Shown here in pieces: positions 57,901 through 60,759 of a DNA stretch of 64,000 nt. The translations under genes and the position numbers were made by a program. The stretch is from positions 1 through 64,000 of the forward strand of contig JAVSML010024439.1 in NCBI GenBank assembly GCA_038503035.1, written 5' to 3'. Source of the DNA: Crocodylus rhombifer. Lineage: Eukaryota > Chordata > Crocodylia > Crocodylidae. The notes under the pieces were generated by a model, which did not search any database, was not told the origin of the DNA, and worked only from the letters and a program-made list of their open reading frames with translations. Position 1 is the stretch's first letter. The number at the start of each line of letters is the position of its first letter.

Positions 57901-60593
57901 GCTAGAGGCTAACCCTTGGGGCTCCACTCAATGCAGTCACTGCAAAACAAGACTAGGGAGGCCCAGGGAAGCTTTCTTCACCCAGGTCTCACTGCAATGA
58001 TGGTAGCGGCTCTGGGCGAAGAGTGGAGCCATCAGAGTTTAACCCCCAGCGTGGCGTTGGAGGGTGGAAATAGGTAGAAGTGCTAGGAGTCATATACCCT
58101 GGGATGCTGGAGGACTATAAATTAAGTGTTTTACCTCCCCAGAGCTGAATAAGAATATCCTGGAACAACCTGAGTAAAAGATTTAAGTTAACCCTCACTT
58201 CAGTTGGCTCATCGTTAAAACGTTTACAGCATGGGTGGGCAATTATATGGGCCCAAGGGCCATTTAGGGAGTTTTGGTGAGCTGTTGCAGGTCAGATCAG
58301 CACCTTCCCTCTGCACCCCACAACAGCTCACCAAAACTCACTAAGGGGCTCTGCCTCAGGCCCCGGTCCCACACTGTCACCACTTGCCAATCCCAGGGTC
58401 TCCATGGAGATCAGCCCAGGACACAGGCAGGGCACACTCAGCCAGAATGATGGGATGGGGTCGTGGGTAAGCAGGGAACAGCATCTGGGAGCAGGATGGG
58501 CAGGTGGGGCCAGGATTGTGGGGCAGTGACAATGTGGAGCTAGGACTAGTTCCTGGGCCAGAACCATGATCCTAACACACCTCTGCCACCCATTGCAGGG
58601 ACATGCAGGCAGTGGATCATGGCTCTGCCTTAGCTCCATACTGTCGCCACCCCACAGTCCCGCTCCCAGCCCCGCTCCTGGATACCACCCCCTGCCCATC
58701 GCCCCCTCTCATCTGCCTGGCCAAGCACGCCCTGCCTGAGTGGGGCCTGAGCCAGTCTCCATGGAGACCCCATCCACCTGCTCCATCAGGCACCCTCCAC
58801 TGGCGGACAGGACAGGGTGCCCAAGCAGTGGAGCTGTGTCCAGCAGGAGCAGCTGGGAAGCAGGGTACGCCTTCCAGGAAGCAAAGTACAGTCCCAGCCC
58901 CGTGGCATGCCCGGGGTGGCAAGTAATGACACTAACCTCCTCTGTGATCATTTTGACAAAAACTAGATTACTGCCACTGCAATGATATAACAAGGAAAAA
59001 AATCACCATTCCAGAACTGAACAGAATGATGTTATGAGTATTTAATATTTATGGTGCAGTTGAATGCAGAAACCTACAAAGACAGAGGTACCTTTCATAT
59101 TGGGTACAGCGCAAACACAGGATCACTGTGCAAACACAGGATCATACAACACTGTGTTCAATGTGTCAAAAAAACAAATTTTCTTTATTTTTAAACAAGA
59201 AAGATAATCCAGTGGTTTTCTACCCCAGTATTTTACTCGCCATTCCTTGGAAGAGAGAAAAAAAACAAAACTCTTGAAGCTGCATCTACTGATACATCTC
59301 GAGCAAGACCCAGGATGTCATCCTCCCAGTGTCCTCAGCCTAGGTGAGGCCACAGCTGGCGTACTGCATCCAATTCTGGGCTCCACAATTTAGGAAGGAC
59401 ATGGAGAAGCTCGAAAGAGTCCAGAGGAGAGCCACACACGTGTGCAGGGGGCAAGAGAGCACGAGGAGAGGCTGCGAGCTATGGGTCTCTTCAGCCTGGA
59501 GAAGTGCAGGTTCAGGGGTGACTTGGTGGCAGCCTATAAAGGGATGTGCATCAGGATCTGGGGAACGCCTGTTCACCAGAGGTCACAAACTCCTGCAAGA
59601 CCATTTTAGGCTGAATATAAAAAACTTCTTTACTGTCCAAGCCCCCAAGGCCCGGAACAGACTCCTCCAGAGGTGGTTCAAGCGCCTATTATGGACACTC
59701 AAGAAACATTTGGACATTTATCTTGCTGGGATCCCATGATCCTAGTTCACTTCCTGCCCCTTGGGCAGGGGGCTGGACCCAATGATCTTTCGAGGTCCCA
59801 TCCAGCCCTAATGTCTATGAAATCTATGAAAGTAAATGTCAGTTTATGTTATAAAAACAAGACACAGAGTAATGCCATGGGTCTGGTAAATTCCTCCTGC
59901 AAGAAATGGGTTCATAAGTAGTGAGCTTATAGTTGAGTCCCTGGGTGCTCCAGCCTGCAGGCCAAATTCATCCCACTCAGCCCTGACAGGTAGAGATATC
60001 TGGGCATTTAATAACTGGTGGGCAAGCCCCTGCACCCTGTACAGTGGGTCCAAGCCAGGCCATCCTCCTTCCCCACTGCCCACACCACTGGCTTGGGCCC
60101 AAGACATGCCCCCTTCCCCGACACAACTGGACTGGGACCAGGGCGCACCCCCGCACACAGCAGGATGGGCCCCTCCCATGCCCGGCCAGCTCTGGCACTG
60201 CCCACCTGACCTGCCAGGCAAAAAAATACTGAGTACTAATAGTTTACTTTAATTTAGAGATTTCCCCCCTCTGGCTTACAGAACCCCTTGCAGTGCTCAG
60301 GGGCAGGGAACAGACGGGCAAGTCCCTCGTGCAGCCTACTCGCTCGCACTCTCTGAGGTGATTTTTTTTTTTTTAATAGGAAGCCAAAATCAGTTCCAAA
60401 TCCAACTGGGGTCAAGAGTCAAGGTCCAAAATTGGACTCAATTATGAAGTGACTCAGGGACTCCCACGAGGGTCGTCTCACAAGACCTGGATTAGGTTTG
60501 AGGCCCCGAGGCCCAGCCCTTACCTGCGGGCCCCGGGACGCCCCGCACCGCGCGCACGTGGAGTAGCAGCAGCAGCAGCCCCAGCCGCGCCAT
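751..60593 (-). CDS. Multi-CTLD/EGF modular extracellular protein, 25 exons found, 3' end beyond window
   Basis: Exons (high to low): 60593-60524, 45694-45531, 40685-40573, 38883-38765, 36008-35790, 35070-34927, 34690-34527, 34377-34262, 32900-32785, 30477-30253, 28698-28555, 27650-27487, 27192-27086, 23225-23113, 22096-21890, 17364-17221, 14981-14821, 14493-14381, 12446-12325, 9624-9406, 9119-8976, 5497-5334, 3188-3085, 1836-1721, 969-751. All junctions are AG/GT and reading phase is kept throughout: 3691 nt, about 1230 residues. The protein is a signal peptide (1-23) followed by five units of CTLD, two-cysteine module and eight-cysteine EGF-like module, the last unit incomplete. CTLDs lie at about 24-155, 277-409, 532-660, 777-909 and 1030-1158. 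They have all six long-form cysteines but no EPN/QPD or WND, so calcium-dependent sugar binding is unlikely. Probable role is an extracellular binding protein or receptor ectodomain (inference). I know no named family with this order. Exons were found by eye, with no transcript support. Confidence 0.85.
1066..1250 (+). repeat. MIR-like SINE relic
   Basis: Contains the conserved MIR/core-SINE stretch around GAGAGGTTAAGGGACTTGAC, followed by a CAGAGACTGAATTCAAACCC-like segment. This is a strongly diverged, old amniote element inside intron 24. Confidence 0.6.
1721..1836 (-). CDS. Exon 24: CTLD5, last third
   Basis: Residues about 1119-1158: [15 protein letters not shown], then [18 protein letters not shown] is a sequon. 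The last three core cysteines and F-V-C-K-R close the fold. The acceptor is TTTCAG|G (phase 2) and the donor GAAT|GTAAGT (phase 1). Confidence 0.86.
2144..2230 (-). pseudogene. Broken duplicate of CTLD5 middle exon
   Basis: Reads [17 protein letters not shown] then [10 protein letters not shown] and stops (TGA at 2146-2144). It is closely similar to exon 23 (3085-3188). The acceptor AG is changed to GG, and the donor end is lost. The duplication also takes in about 80 bp of upstream intron: about 2144-2314 matches about 3098-3272. It therefore cannot be spliced as a normal CTLD exon. Confidence 0.82.
2144..2314. repeat. Segmental duplicate, copy 1 (partner 3098-3272)
   Basis: About 170 bp shared with 3098-3272 in the same orientation, about 955 bp apart. 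Both include a middle CTLD exon and the adjoining intron through a shared GGTGTTATTCCAA. Copy 1 is the decayed one. Confidence 0.8.
2333..2414. repeat. Near-perfect 82-bp hairpin, mariner-MITE-like
   Basis: Arms 2333-2367 and 2379-2414 pair over 35 of 36 positions with a single one-base bulge; the loop is 11 nt. The ends read TTACCAACAC...GTGTTGGTAA, so a TA sits at each outer end as in Tc1/mariner insertions. Size and layout recall MADE1-type palindromic MITEs, some of which produce microRNAs. No transposase is present. Confidence 0.75.
3085..3188 (-). CDS. Exon 23: CTLD5, middle third
   Basis: Residues about 1085-1119: [20 protein letters not shown], then [12 protein letters not shown]. 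The WIGM core is present and there is no EPN/QPD. At 104 nt it is the shortest middle exon but keeps phase 0 to 2. The acceptor is TTTTACAG|GAC and the donor ACTTG|GTACAA. A broken duplicate of this exon lies about 950 bp further downstream in the transcript. Confidence 0.84.
3189..5333. other. Intron 22: GC-rich tract and a TIR element
   Basis: 3490-4130 is a GC-rich tract of unknown origin with no believable ORF. 4340-5260 is an inverted-repeat element described separately. No further exon signatures were seen. Confidence 0.6.
4340..5260. mobile_element. TIR element with an internal degenerate minisatellite
   Basis: The ends match as inverted repeats over 21 bp with four mismatches (4340-4360 TACTGTATTTCACGGTGTATA against 5240-5260), and both ends begin at a TA. 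The interior (about 4430-5180) is a GC-rich array of roughly 55-60-bp degenerate units built on a CCCCATCCCCTGCAAGCAGC-like core. There is no transposase, so it is a non-autonomous element. Confidence 0.6.
5334..5497 (-). CDS. Exon 22: CTLD5, first third
   Basis: Residues about 1030-1084: [20 protein letters not shown], then [15 protein letters not shown] and [12 protein letters not shown] is a sequon. The acceptor is AATGTCAG|GC (phase 1) and the donor GAAAAG|GTTTGA (phase 0, weak). A different frame across the same bases gives a misleading 70-residue ORF. Confidence 0.86.
6445..6474. repeat. Poly-T then poly-G tract
   Basis: Sixteen T followed directly by fourteen G. On the minus strand (the transcribed sense) this is C14A16. 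Likely to be length-variable. Confidence 0.9.
7139..7356. mobile_element. MITE with GGGCCCTTGTACAC termini
   Basis: Left end GGGCCCTTGTACACGTGAGG at 7139 and right end ATGTGTACAAGGGCCC at 7341-7356 are inverted matches. The interior is AT-rich with no ORF. I could not see a clean target-site duplication. Confidence 0.65.
7370..8010. repeat. GC-rich block with two imperfect palindromic units
   Basis: Two units (about 7375-7465 and 7548-7635) each start GGATGGTACACAGG and end with a near inverse, CTTCCAGTGC[TC]CCATGCACC. Long ORFs on both strands here are by-products of high GC content. Confidence 0.5.
8311..8542 (-). repeat. tRNA-Gly-derived sequence or SINE
   Basis: On the minus strand, 8542-8466 resembles tRNA-Gly: an A-box-like TTCAGTGGTAGAATC, an anticodon loop CCTCCAT (anticodon TCC) and a B-box-like GGGTTTGATTCCTG. 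Position 33 is C rather than T, and the acceptor stem does not pair well, so it is not a working tRNA. The adjoining GC-rich 8311-8465 may be a SINE body. Confidence 0.55.
8767..8819 (-). pseudogene. Relic of a CTLD middle exon
   Basis: Encodes [14 protein letters not shown] before CCATG|GTATGT, matching the end of exon 18 ([13 protein letters not shown]). The flanking intron also matches (about 8690-8766 with about 14300-14380). The WIGL core is missing, and an in-frame TAG lies just upstream of the preserved part. It sits between an EGF exon and exon 22, where its phase 0-2 would not fit. Confidence 0.7.
8976..9119 (-). CDS. Exon 21: eight-cysteine EGF-like module 4
   Basis: Residues about 982-1030, 144 nt, phase 1-1. 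It opens [18 protein letters not shown] and ends [10 protein letters not shown]. All eight cysteines sit where they do in exons 6, 11 and 16. The acceptor is TTTGAAG|CT and the donor TTTAG|GTAAGC. Confidence 0.88.
9406..9624 (-). CDS. Exon 20: two-cysteine module 4
   Basis: Residues about 909-982, 219 nt, phase 1-1. It opens [18 protein letters not shown], has [20 protein letters not shown] with two overlapping sequons before the cysteine pair, and ends SVTYLKSG. The spacing between the cysteines is one residue longer than in the other copies. The acceptor is TCTTCAG|AT and the donor TCAG|GTAGTA. Confidence 0.86.
10063..11232. mobile_element. DNA element with GGGCATGTCTACATG termini and 3-bp duplication
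   Basis: Termini GGGCATGTCTACATG (10063) and CATGTAGACATGCCC (to 11232) are inverted. ACT precedes and follows the element (10060-10062, 11233-11235). A related unoccupied site, with a single ACT at 11966-11968 between matching flanks, lies 730 bp away. The interior is GC-rich, without a recognisable transposase. The 235-residue plus-strand ORF at 10485-11192 looks spurious. Confidence 0.75.
11270..11935 (-). mobile_element. Non-LTR retrotransposon fragment, degenerate
   Basis: On the minus strand, short stretches such as [17 protein letters not shown] and [16 protein letters not shown] match the sequence expected after the reverse-transcriptase core in LINE ORF2 proteins. Frames are broken. 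Similar flanking sequence on each side (10041-10062 plus 11233-11258, and 11945-11990) may be its long target duplication. Confidence 0.6.
12325..12446 (-). CDS. Exon 19: CTLD4, last third
   Basis: Residues about 868-909: [12 protein letters not shown], then [20 protein letters not shown] basic KKKKR run replaces the usual loop sequence. Core cysteines and W-V-C-K-K are intact. The acceptor is CAACAG|G (phase 2). The donor CCAG|GTTTGA (phase 1) is weak at +3 to +5. Confidence 0.82.
12986..13585. mobile_element. Non-autonomous hAT element, 600 bp
   Basis: Exact 8-bp target duplication GTTTAAAG at 12978-12985 and 13586-13593. The left end CAGTGGTCTCCAACC is hAT-like; the right end reads TAGGGGTC on the other strand. 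GC-rich interior with overlapping spurious ORFs and no transposase. It lies in the intron between exons 19 and 18. Confidence 0.8.
14381..14493 (-). CDS. Exon 18: CTLD4, middle third
   Basis: Residues about 831-868: [19 protein letters not shown], then [20 protein letters not shown] is replaced by WTGL. The acceptor is TTTGCAG|ACT (phase 0). The donor CCATG|GTTTGT (phase 2) is weak, so skipping is possible. A degenerate copy of the 3' part of this exon and its downstream intron lies near 8690-8819. Confidence 0.83.
14821..14981 (-). CDS. Exon 17: CTLD4, first third
   Basis: Residues about 777-830: [19 protein letters not shown], then [17 protein letters not shown] and ESVEEL. NTT is a sequon. 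At 161 nt it is one codon shorter than its counterparts. The acceptor is TTTTTAG|GC (phase 1) and the donor GAACTG|GTACAG (phase 0). Confidence 0.87.
14982..17220. other. Intron between exons 16 and 17
   Basis: AT-rich. No domain signature, splice-flanked ORF or complete mobile element recognised. Confidence 0.55.
17221..17364 (-). CDS. Exon 16: eight-cysteine EGF-like module 3
   Basis: Residues about 729-777, 144 nt, phase 1-1. It opens [18 protein letters not shown] and continues [16 protein letters not shown]. The cysteine spacing is identical to exons 6, 11 and 21. The acceptor is CTGAAG|GC, with a modest pyrimidine tract. The donor is ATAA|GTAAGT. Confidence 0.86.
20283..21620 (+). mobile_element. 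Possible LTR-element-derived region
   Basis: It has a promoter-like GGGACCATAAAAGTTCAGG near 20436 and repeated AGAGGGGC.CA.C...ACAAGGC motifs at 21050-21190. No gag, pol or env-like coding sequence is visible. This is a tentative reading from composition and motif layout only. Confidence 0.25.
21620..21775 (+). repeat. MIR-like SINE relic
   Basis: Diverged match to the MIR core around AACTAACCAAGTTGCCCAAA followed by TCACAAATGATAGAATCCCA. Confidence 0.5.
21890..22096 (-). CDS. Exon 15: two-cysteine module 3
   Basis: Residues about 660-729, the shortest copy at 207 nt, phase 1-1. It opens [16 protein letters not shown], has [19 protein letters not shown] around the two cysteines, and ends R-N-T-V-Y-L-K-T. 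The acceptor is CTTGCAG|AT and the donor ACAA|GTAAGA. Confidence 0.87.
23113..23225 (-). CDS. Exon 14: CTLD3, last third
   Basis: Residues about 622-660: [18 protein letters not shown], then [18 protein letters not shown]. Three core cysteines and W-V-C-K-K close the domain. The acceptor CAACAG|G (phase 2) matches the equivalent acceptor of exon 19. The donor is GCAG|GTATTG (phase 1). It follows a 3.9-kb intron that carries a CR1 element. Confidence 0.86.
24930..25938 (+). mobile_element. CR1 LINE 3' fragment
   Basis: Segments such as [13 protein letters not shown] and [15 protein letters not shown] match the reverse-transcriptase C-terminal region of CR1, followed by the usual 3' UTR ending GACCCTAACATCTATGAATC. 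Frames are broken, and a 167-bp MITE interrupts it at 25470-25636. Confidence 0.85.
25470..25636. mobile_element. hAT-type MITE nested in CR1
   Basis: Starts CAGGGGTGGGCAAAATG and ends in the inverse (GCCCGTCCCTG). It is a full-length sister of the copy at 49199-49367. CR1 sequence resumes directly after it. The target duplication is not clean. Confidence 0.8.
25968..26289. mobile_element. MITE with GGCTGYTTGCAGACATTAAA termini
   Basis: The left terminus at 25968 and the right terminus ending 26289 are inverted copies over about 22 bp, ending in an A-run and a T-run respectively. No ORF. It lies 30 bp beyond the CR1 tail. Confidence 0.65.
27086..27192 (-). CDS. Exon 13: CTLD3, middle third
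   Basis: Residues about 587-622: [20 protein letters not shown], then [15 protein letters not shown]. The WIGL core is present, NSS is a sequon and EPN/QPD is missing. At 107 nt it is nine shorter than the longest such exon (exon 8) and still keeps phase 0 to 2. The acceptor is TTTCAG|ATG and the donor AGCTG|GTAAGG. Confidence 0.87.
27487..27650 (-). CDS. Exon 12: CTLD3, first third
   Basis: Residues about 532-586: [20 protein letters not shown], then [14 protein letters not shown] and [17 protein letters not shown] is a potential glycosylation site. The acceptor is a good TTTACAG|GC (phase 1). The GTATTT donor (phase 0) is the same weak form as in exon 7. Confidence 0.87.
27651..28554. other. 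Intron between exons 11 and 12
   Basis: Nothing recognised beyond spurious short ORFs. Confidence 0.55.
28555..28698 (-). CDS. Exon 11: eight-cysteine EGF-like module 2
   Basis: Residues about 484-532, 144 nt, phase 1-1. It opens [18 protein letters not shown] and closes [12 protein letters not shown]. The eight cysteines have exactly the spacing of exon 6. The acceptor is ATGCAG|AA and the donor ATCAG|GTACAG. Confidence 0.87.
28699..30252. other. Intron between exons 10 and 11
   Basis: Nothing recognised: no repeats with clear termini and no exon signatures. Confidence 0.55.
30253..30477 (-). CDS. Exon 10: two-cysteine module 2
   Basis: Residues about 409-484, 225 nt, phase 1-1. It opens [17 protein letters not shown], has [19 protein letters not shown] around its two cysteines, and ends [11 protein letters not shown] is a potential N-glycosylation site between the cysteines. 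The acceptor is TTCACAG|CG and the donor CAGG|GTACGT. Confidence 0.86.
31329..32427. mobile_element. Foldback hAT-like element, copy A
   Basis: Exact 8-bp target duplication CTAAAGTA at 31321-31328 and 32428-32435. The left terminus TAGAAATGCAATGAT and right terminus ATCGGTGCACTCCTA are inverted. Sub-terminal TTGGCTTTTTTTGGCC is mirrored by GGCCAAAAAAATC. The two halves are broadly complementary, so the element is one long imperfect inverted repeat. The GC-rich interior yields a spurious 274-residue ORF. No transposase. Confidence 0.87.
32785..32900 (-). CDS. Exon 9: CTLD2, last third
   Basis: Residues about 370-409: [16 protein letters not shown], then [17 protein letters not shown]. The last three core cysteines and the W-L-C-K-K end of the fold are present. 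The acceptor is TGTCAG|G (phase 2) and the donor GAAT|GTAAGT (phase 1). Confidence 0.84.
32901..34261. other. Intron 8
   Basis: A diverged MIR-like stretch lies at about 33440-33570 (GAAATTGCAGCACAGAGTGG). Otherwise nothing recognised. Confidence 0.5.
34262..34377 (-). CDS. Exon 8: CTLD2, middle third
   Basis: Residues about 332-370: [20 protein letters not shown], then [15 protein letters not shown]. The WIGL core is intact and no EPN/QPD is present. The acceptor is TTGATAG|GCT (phase 0) and the donor CACTG|GTAAAGT (phase 2). The exon is too short and too internal to show as a free ORF. Confidence 0.86.
34527..34690 (-). CDS. Exon 7: CTLD2, first third
   Basis: Residues about 277-331: [20 protein letters not shown], then [12 protein letters not shown] and a closing GSQKEL. 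It has the same length (164 nt) and phases (1 to 0) as exons 2, 12 and 22. The donor is GTATTT, which is canonical GT but a weak consensus. The acceptor is GACTAG|AA. Confidence 0.86.
34927..35070 (-). CDS. Exon 6: eight-cysteine EGF-like module 1
   Basis: Residues about 229-277, 144 nt, phase 1-1. Cysteines sit at module positions 2, 11, 15, 18, 24, 31, 37 and 46. The sequence opens [20 protein letters not shown], with the G-Y-F-G turn typical of laminin-, MEGF- and scavenger-receptor-type EGF modules. The same eight cysteine positions recur exactly in exons 11, 16 and 21. Confidence 0.87.
35790..36008 (-). CDS. Exon 5: two-cysteine module 1
   Basis: Residues about 156-229, one 219-nt exon in phase 1-1. 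Key features are [14 protein letters not shown] near the start, [20 protein letters not shown] with the only two cysteines, then Y-A-L-A-G-G-T and a closing Y-A-Y-V-K-S. The pattern A..aC......CtG...Y.L..Gt...Y.K recurs in exons 10, 15, 20 and 25. It slightly resembles a pared-down PAN/apple domain, but I cannot assign a family. The TTTAG|AT acceptor and CAG|GTAAGC donor are good. Confidence 0.87.
36009..38764. other. Intron 4
   Basis: AT-rich sequence with one GC-richer repeat-like block at 37838-38118 that contains a 38-bp palindrome (37980-38017). No exon signature. Confidence 0.55.
37980..38017. repeat. 38-bp palindrome centred on CTGGATATCCAG
   Basis: Seventeen-base arms with two mismatches around a four-base ATAT centre. 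It lies inside a repeat-like block, so it is probably part of a mobile element. Confidence 0.75.
38765..38883 (-). CDS. Exon 4: CTLD1, last third
   Basis: Residues about 116-155: [17 protein letters not shown], then [16 protein letters not shown]. It supplies the last three core cysteines, the closing WICKR motif and an N-glycosylation sequon (NTT). The WND calcium motif is replaced by LDCNA. The acceptor is GAGAG|GTCTTGG (phase 2) and the donor GCAG|GTGAGA (phase 1). Confidence 0.86.
39625..40385 (-). mobile_element. CR1 LINE 3' fragment
   Basis: Antisense CR1: the plus strand starts with the tail complement TTCATAGAAAATGAGAGTTG, then GGAAGGGACCTCAGGTCTAG. On the minus strand a broken [10 protein letters not shown] and ...[20 protein letters not shown] frame follows. 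It lies in intron 3. Confidence 0.85.
40573..40685 (-). CDS. Exon 3: CTLD1, middle third
   Basis: Residues about 79-116, opening [17 protein letters not shown] and ending [14 protein letters not shown]. The conserved WIGL core of the CTLD fold is present. Where sugar-binding lectins carry EPN or QPD, this domain has no such tripeptide. The acceptor is CTGCAG|ATG (phase 0) and the donor CCCTG|GTAAGA (phase 2), the same phases as in group V lectin-like receptor genes. Confidence 0.88.
40686..45530. other. Intron 2, 4.8 kb
   Basis: Contains hAT-like copy B (41803-43174) and a possible reversed MIR relic near 44830-44935. A CT-rich stretch at 44040-44480 gives a 160-residue spurious plus-strand ORF. 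Confidence 0.55.
41803..43174. mobile_element. Foldback hAT-like element, copy B
   Basis: Exact 8-bp target duplication CCATTTAG at 41795-41802 and 43175-43182. The left terminus TACAGGTGCACCAAT and right terminus ATCAGTGCACCCCTA are inverted. It is the longest copy (1372 bp), GC-rich, with a poly-G run at about 42592-42604 and spurious ORFs up to 204 residues. Confidence 0.87.
45531..45694 (-). CDS. Exon 2: CTLD1, first third
   Basis: Residues about 24-78. It starts [20 protein letters not shown] and ends in TNPSEK before a GTAAGTA donor (phase 0). It shows the NK-receptor-like opening C-P..W.YW...CY, then W-I-E-A-L with the third core cysteine. Two extra cysteines (APC and CYC) are not seen in the other four CTLDs and could form an added disulphide. 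The acceptor is TTAAAG|CC, in phase 1. Confidence 0.88.
46259..47400. mobile_element. Foldback hAT-like element, copy C
   Basis: Termini TAGAGGTGCACTGAT and ATCGGTGCACTCCTA. Flanks GTTTTTGG and ATTTTGGG agree at six of eight positions, a decayed target duplication. Internal layout is as in copies A, B and D. It lies in intron 1. Confidence 0.8.
47540..47845. repeat. Degenerate TIR repeat between copies C and D
   Basis: It has GCAGCCACGTCTGCTTACAC at the left, GTGTAGATGCAGCCACT at the right, and several internal ACTGCACAGT motifs. This resembles the GGGCATGTCTAC-type elements elsewhere in the window. Boundaries are uncertain. Confidence 0.4.
47868..48851. mobile_element. Foldback hAT-like element, copy D
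   Basis: Termini TAGAGGTGCACCGATATATC and ATCAGTGCATCCCTA. Flanks GATGAAAC and AATGGTAA agree poorly, so the duplication has decayed or an end was altered. It is the shortest copy (984 bp). Confidence 0.78.
49199..49367. mobile_element. hAT-type MITE, 169 bp
   Basis: Exact 8-bp target duplication CTATAACG at 49191-49198 and 49368-49375. It starts CAGGGGTGGGCAAAATG and ends GCCTGCCCCTG. Same family as 25470-25636. Confidence 0.9.
52640..53580 (+). mobile_element. CR1 LINE 3' fragment
   Basis: Matches such as [19 protein letters not shown] and [15 protein letters not shown], then the 3' UTR ending AATGTCTATGAAATCTATGA. Frames are broken by indels. Confidence 0.87.
53590..54135 (+). mobile_element. 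Second CR1 3' fragment, different subfamily
   Basis: It restarts with GGGCCTCACCTGGAGCACTG and ends with GCCCTACTTTCTTATGACTA. It follows the previous CR1 tail directly but differs from it in sequence and end, so it is a separate insertion. Confidence 0.8.
54478..55798. mobile_element. Element with arms of about 340 bp in inverted orientation
   Basis: 54478-54818 and 55452-55798 are inverted copies, about 90 percent alike by eye, around a 633-bp centre. TTA lies at each outer border (54475-54477 and 55799-55801), as expected for PIF/Harbinger-type target duplications, with one extra base at one end. No transposase. The alternative is a simple inverted duplication. Confidence 0.7.
56548..56579. 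repeat. AAAT/AATA simple repeat
   Basis: Short microsatellite of AAAT-type units next to a GC-rich repeat region. Confidence 0.8.
56880..57650 (-). other. Unrecognised stretch with two open frames
   Basis: Two minus-strand ORFs of 110 and 109 codons occur here, without domain signatures or good splice context. The second carries [20 protein letters not shown]. They may be chance or an old mobile element; I do not assign a function. Confidence 0.25.
58230..58930. repeat. GC-rich repeat starting with a hAT-like terminus
   Basis: It begins CATGGGTGGGCAATTATATG, similar to the MITE start at 49199, followed by GC-rich sequence with spurious ORFs. I could not find the right end. Confidence 0.4.
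59275..59832 (+). mobile_element. CR1 LINE 3' fragment
   Basis: [17 protein letters not shown] and the usual 3' UTR ending CTAATGTCTATGAAATCTATG. Same subfamily as 52640-53580. Confidence 0.87.
60524..60593 (-). CDS. Exon 1: start codon and signal peptide
   Basis: The exon codes for [19 protein letters not shown] followed by PGPA, a classic signal peptide: one Arg, a run of leucines, then small residues for cleavage near Gly18-Ala23. The ATG has G at -3 and G at +4, and lies in a CpG island just below tandem NRF-1-like sites. The exon ends in phase 1 at a strong CAG|GTAAGG donor. The split codon (G|CC) joins cleanly to the CTLD1 acceptor 14.8 kb away. A longer in-frame ORF begins further upstream, near 60896, but it lacks a better start and the leucine-rich stretch fits this ATG. 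Confidence 0.85.
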
Positions 60594-60611
60594 CCCGCCA
60601 ACCCGCCCCGC

Positions 60612-60644
60612 TGCGCATGCGCGTCCGACCGCTGCGCATGCGCG
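60612..60644. promoter_or_regulatory. Two tandem NRF-1-like sites
   Basis: TGCGCATGCGCG occurs twice, at 60612-60623 and 60633-60644. Both are self-complementary matches to the NRF-1 consensus. They are spaced 21 bp start to start and lie 19-51 bp above the ATG. Confidence 0.75.
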
Positions 60645-60759
60645 CTGCTGCTCCCGCGCTCCCCCAGCGGAGCGGAGCCCTGCGGTTGGCGCAGCTGCGT
60701 GCTCGCCTGGCGGGAATCTGAGCGGCCGCGGCTGCTGGAGCTGGGCAGCCAGGCGCCGC

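Larger units (their letters stand above)
45695..60523. other. Intron 1, 14.8 kb
   Basis: Filled with mobile elements: foldback hAT copies C and D, a MITE, three CR1 fragments, a long inverted-repeat element and GC-rich repeats at 56200-56480 and 58230-58930. 49376-52600 shows nothing I can name. The phase at exon 1 (phase 1) joins directly to exon 2, so no extra exon is needed, though a symmetrical phase 1-1 exon could be missed. Confidence 0.6.
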
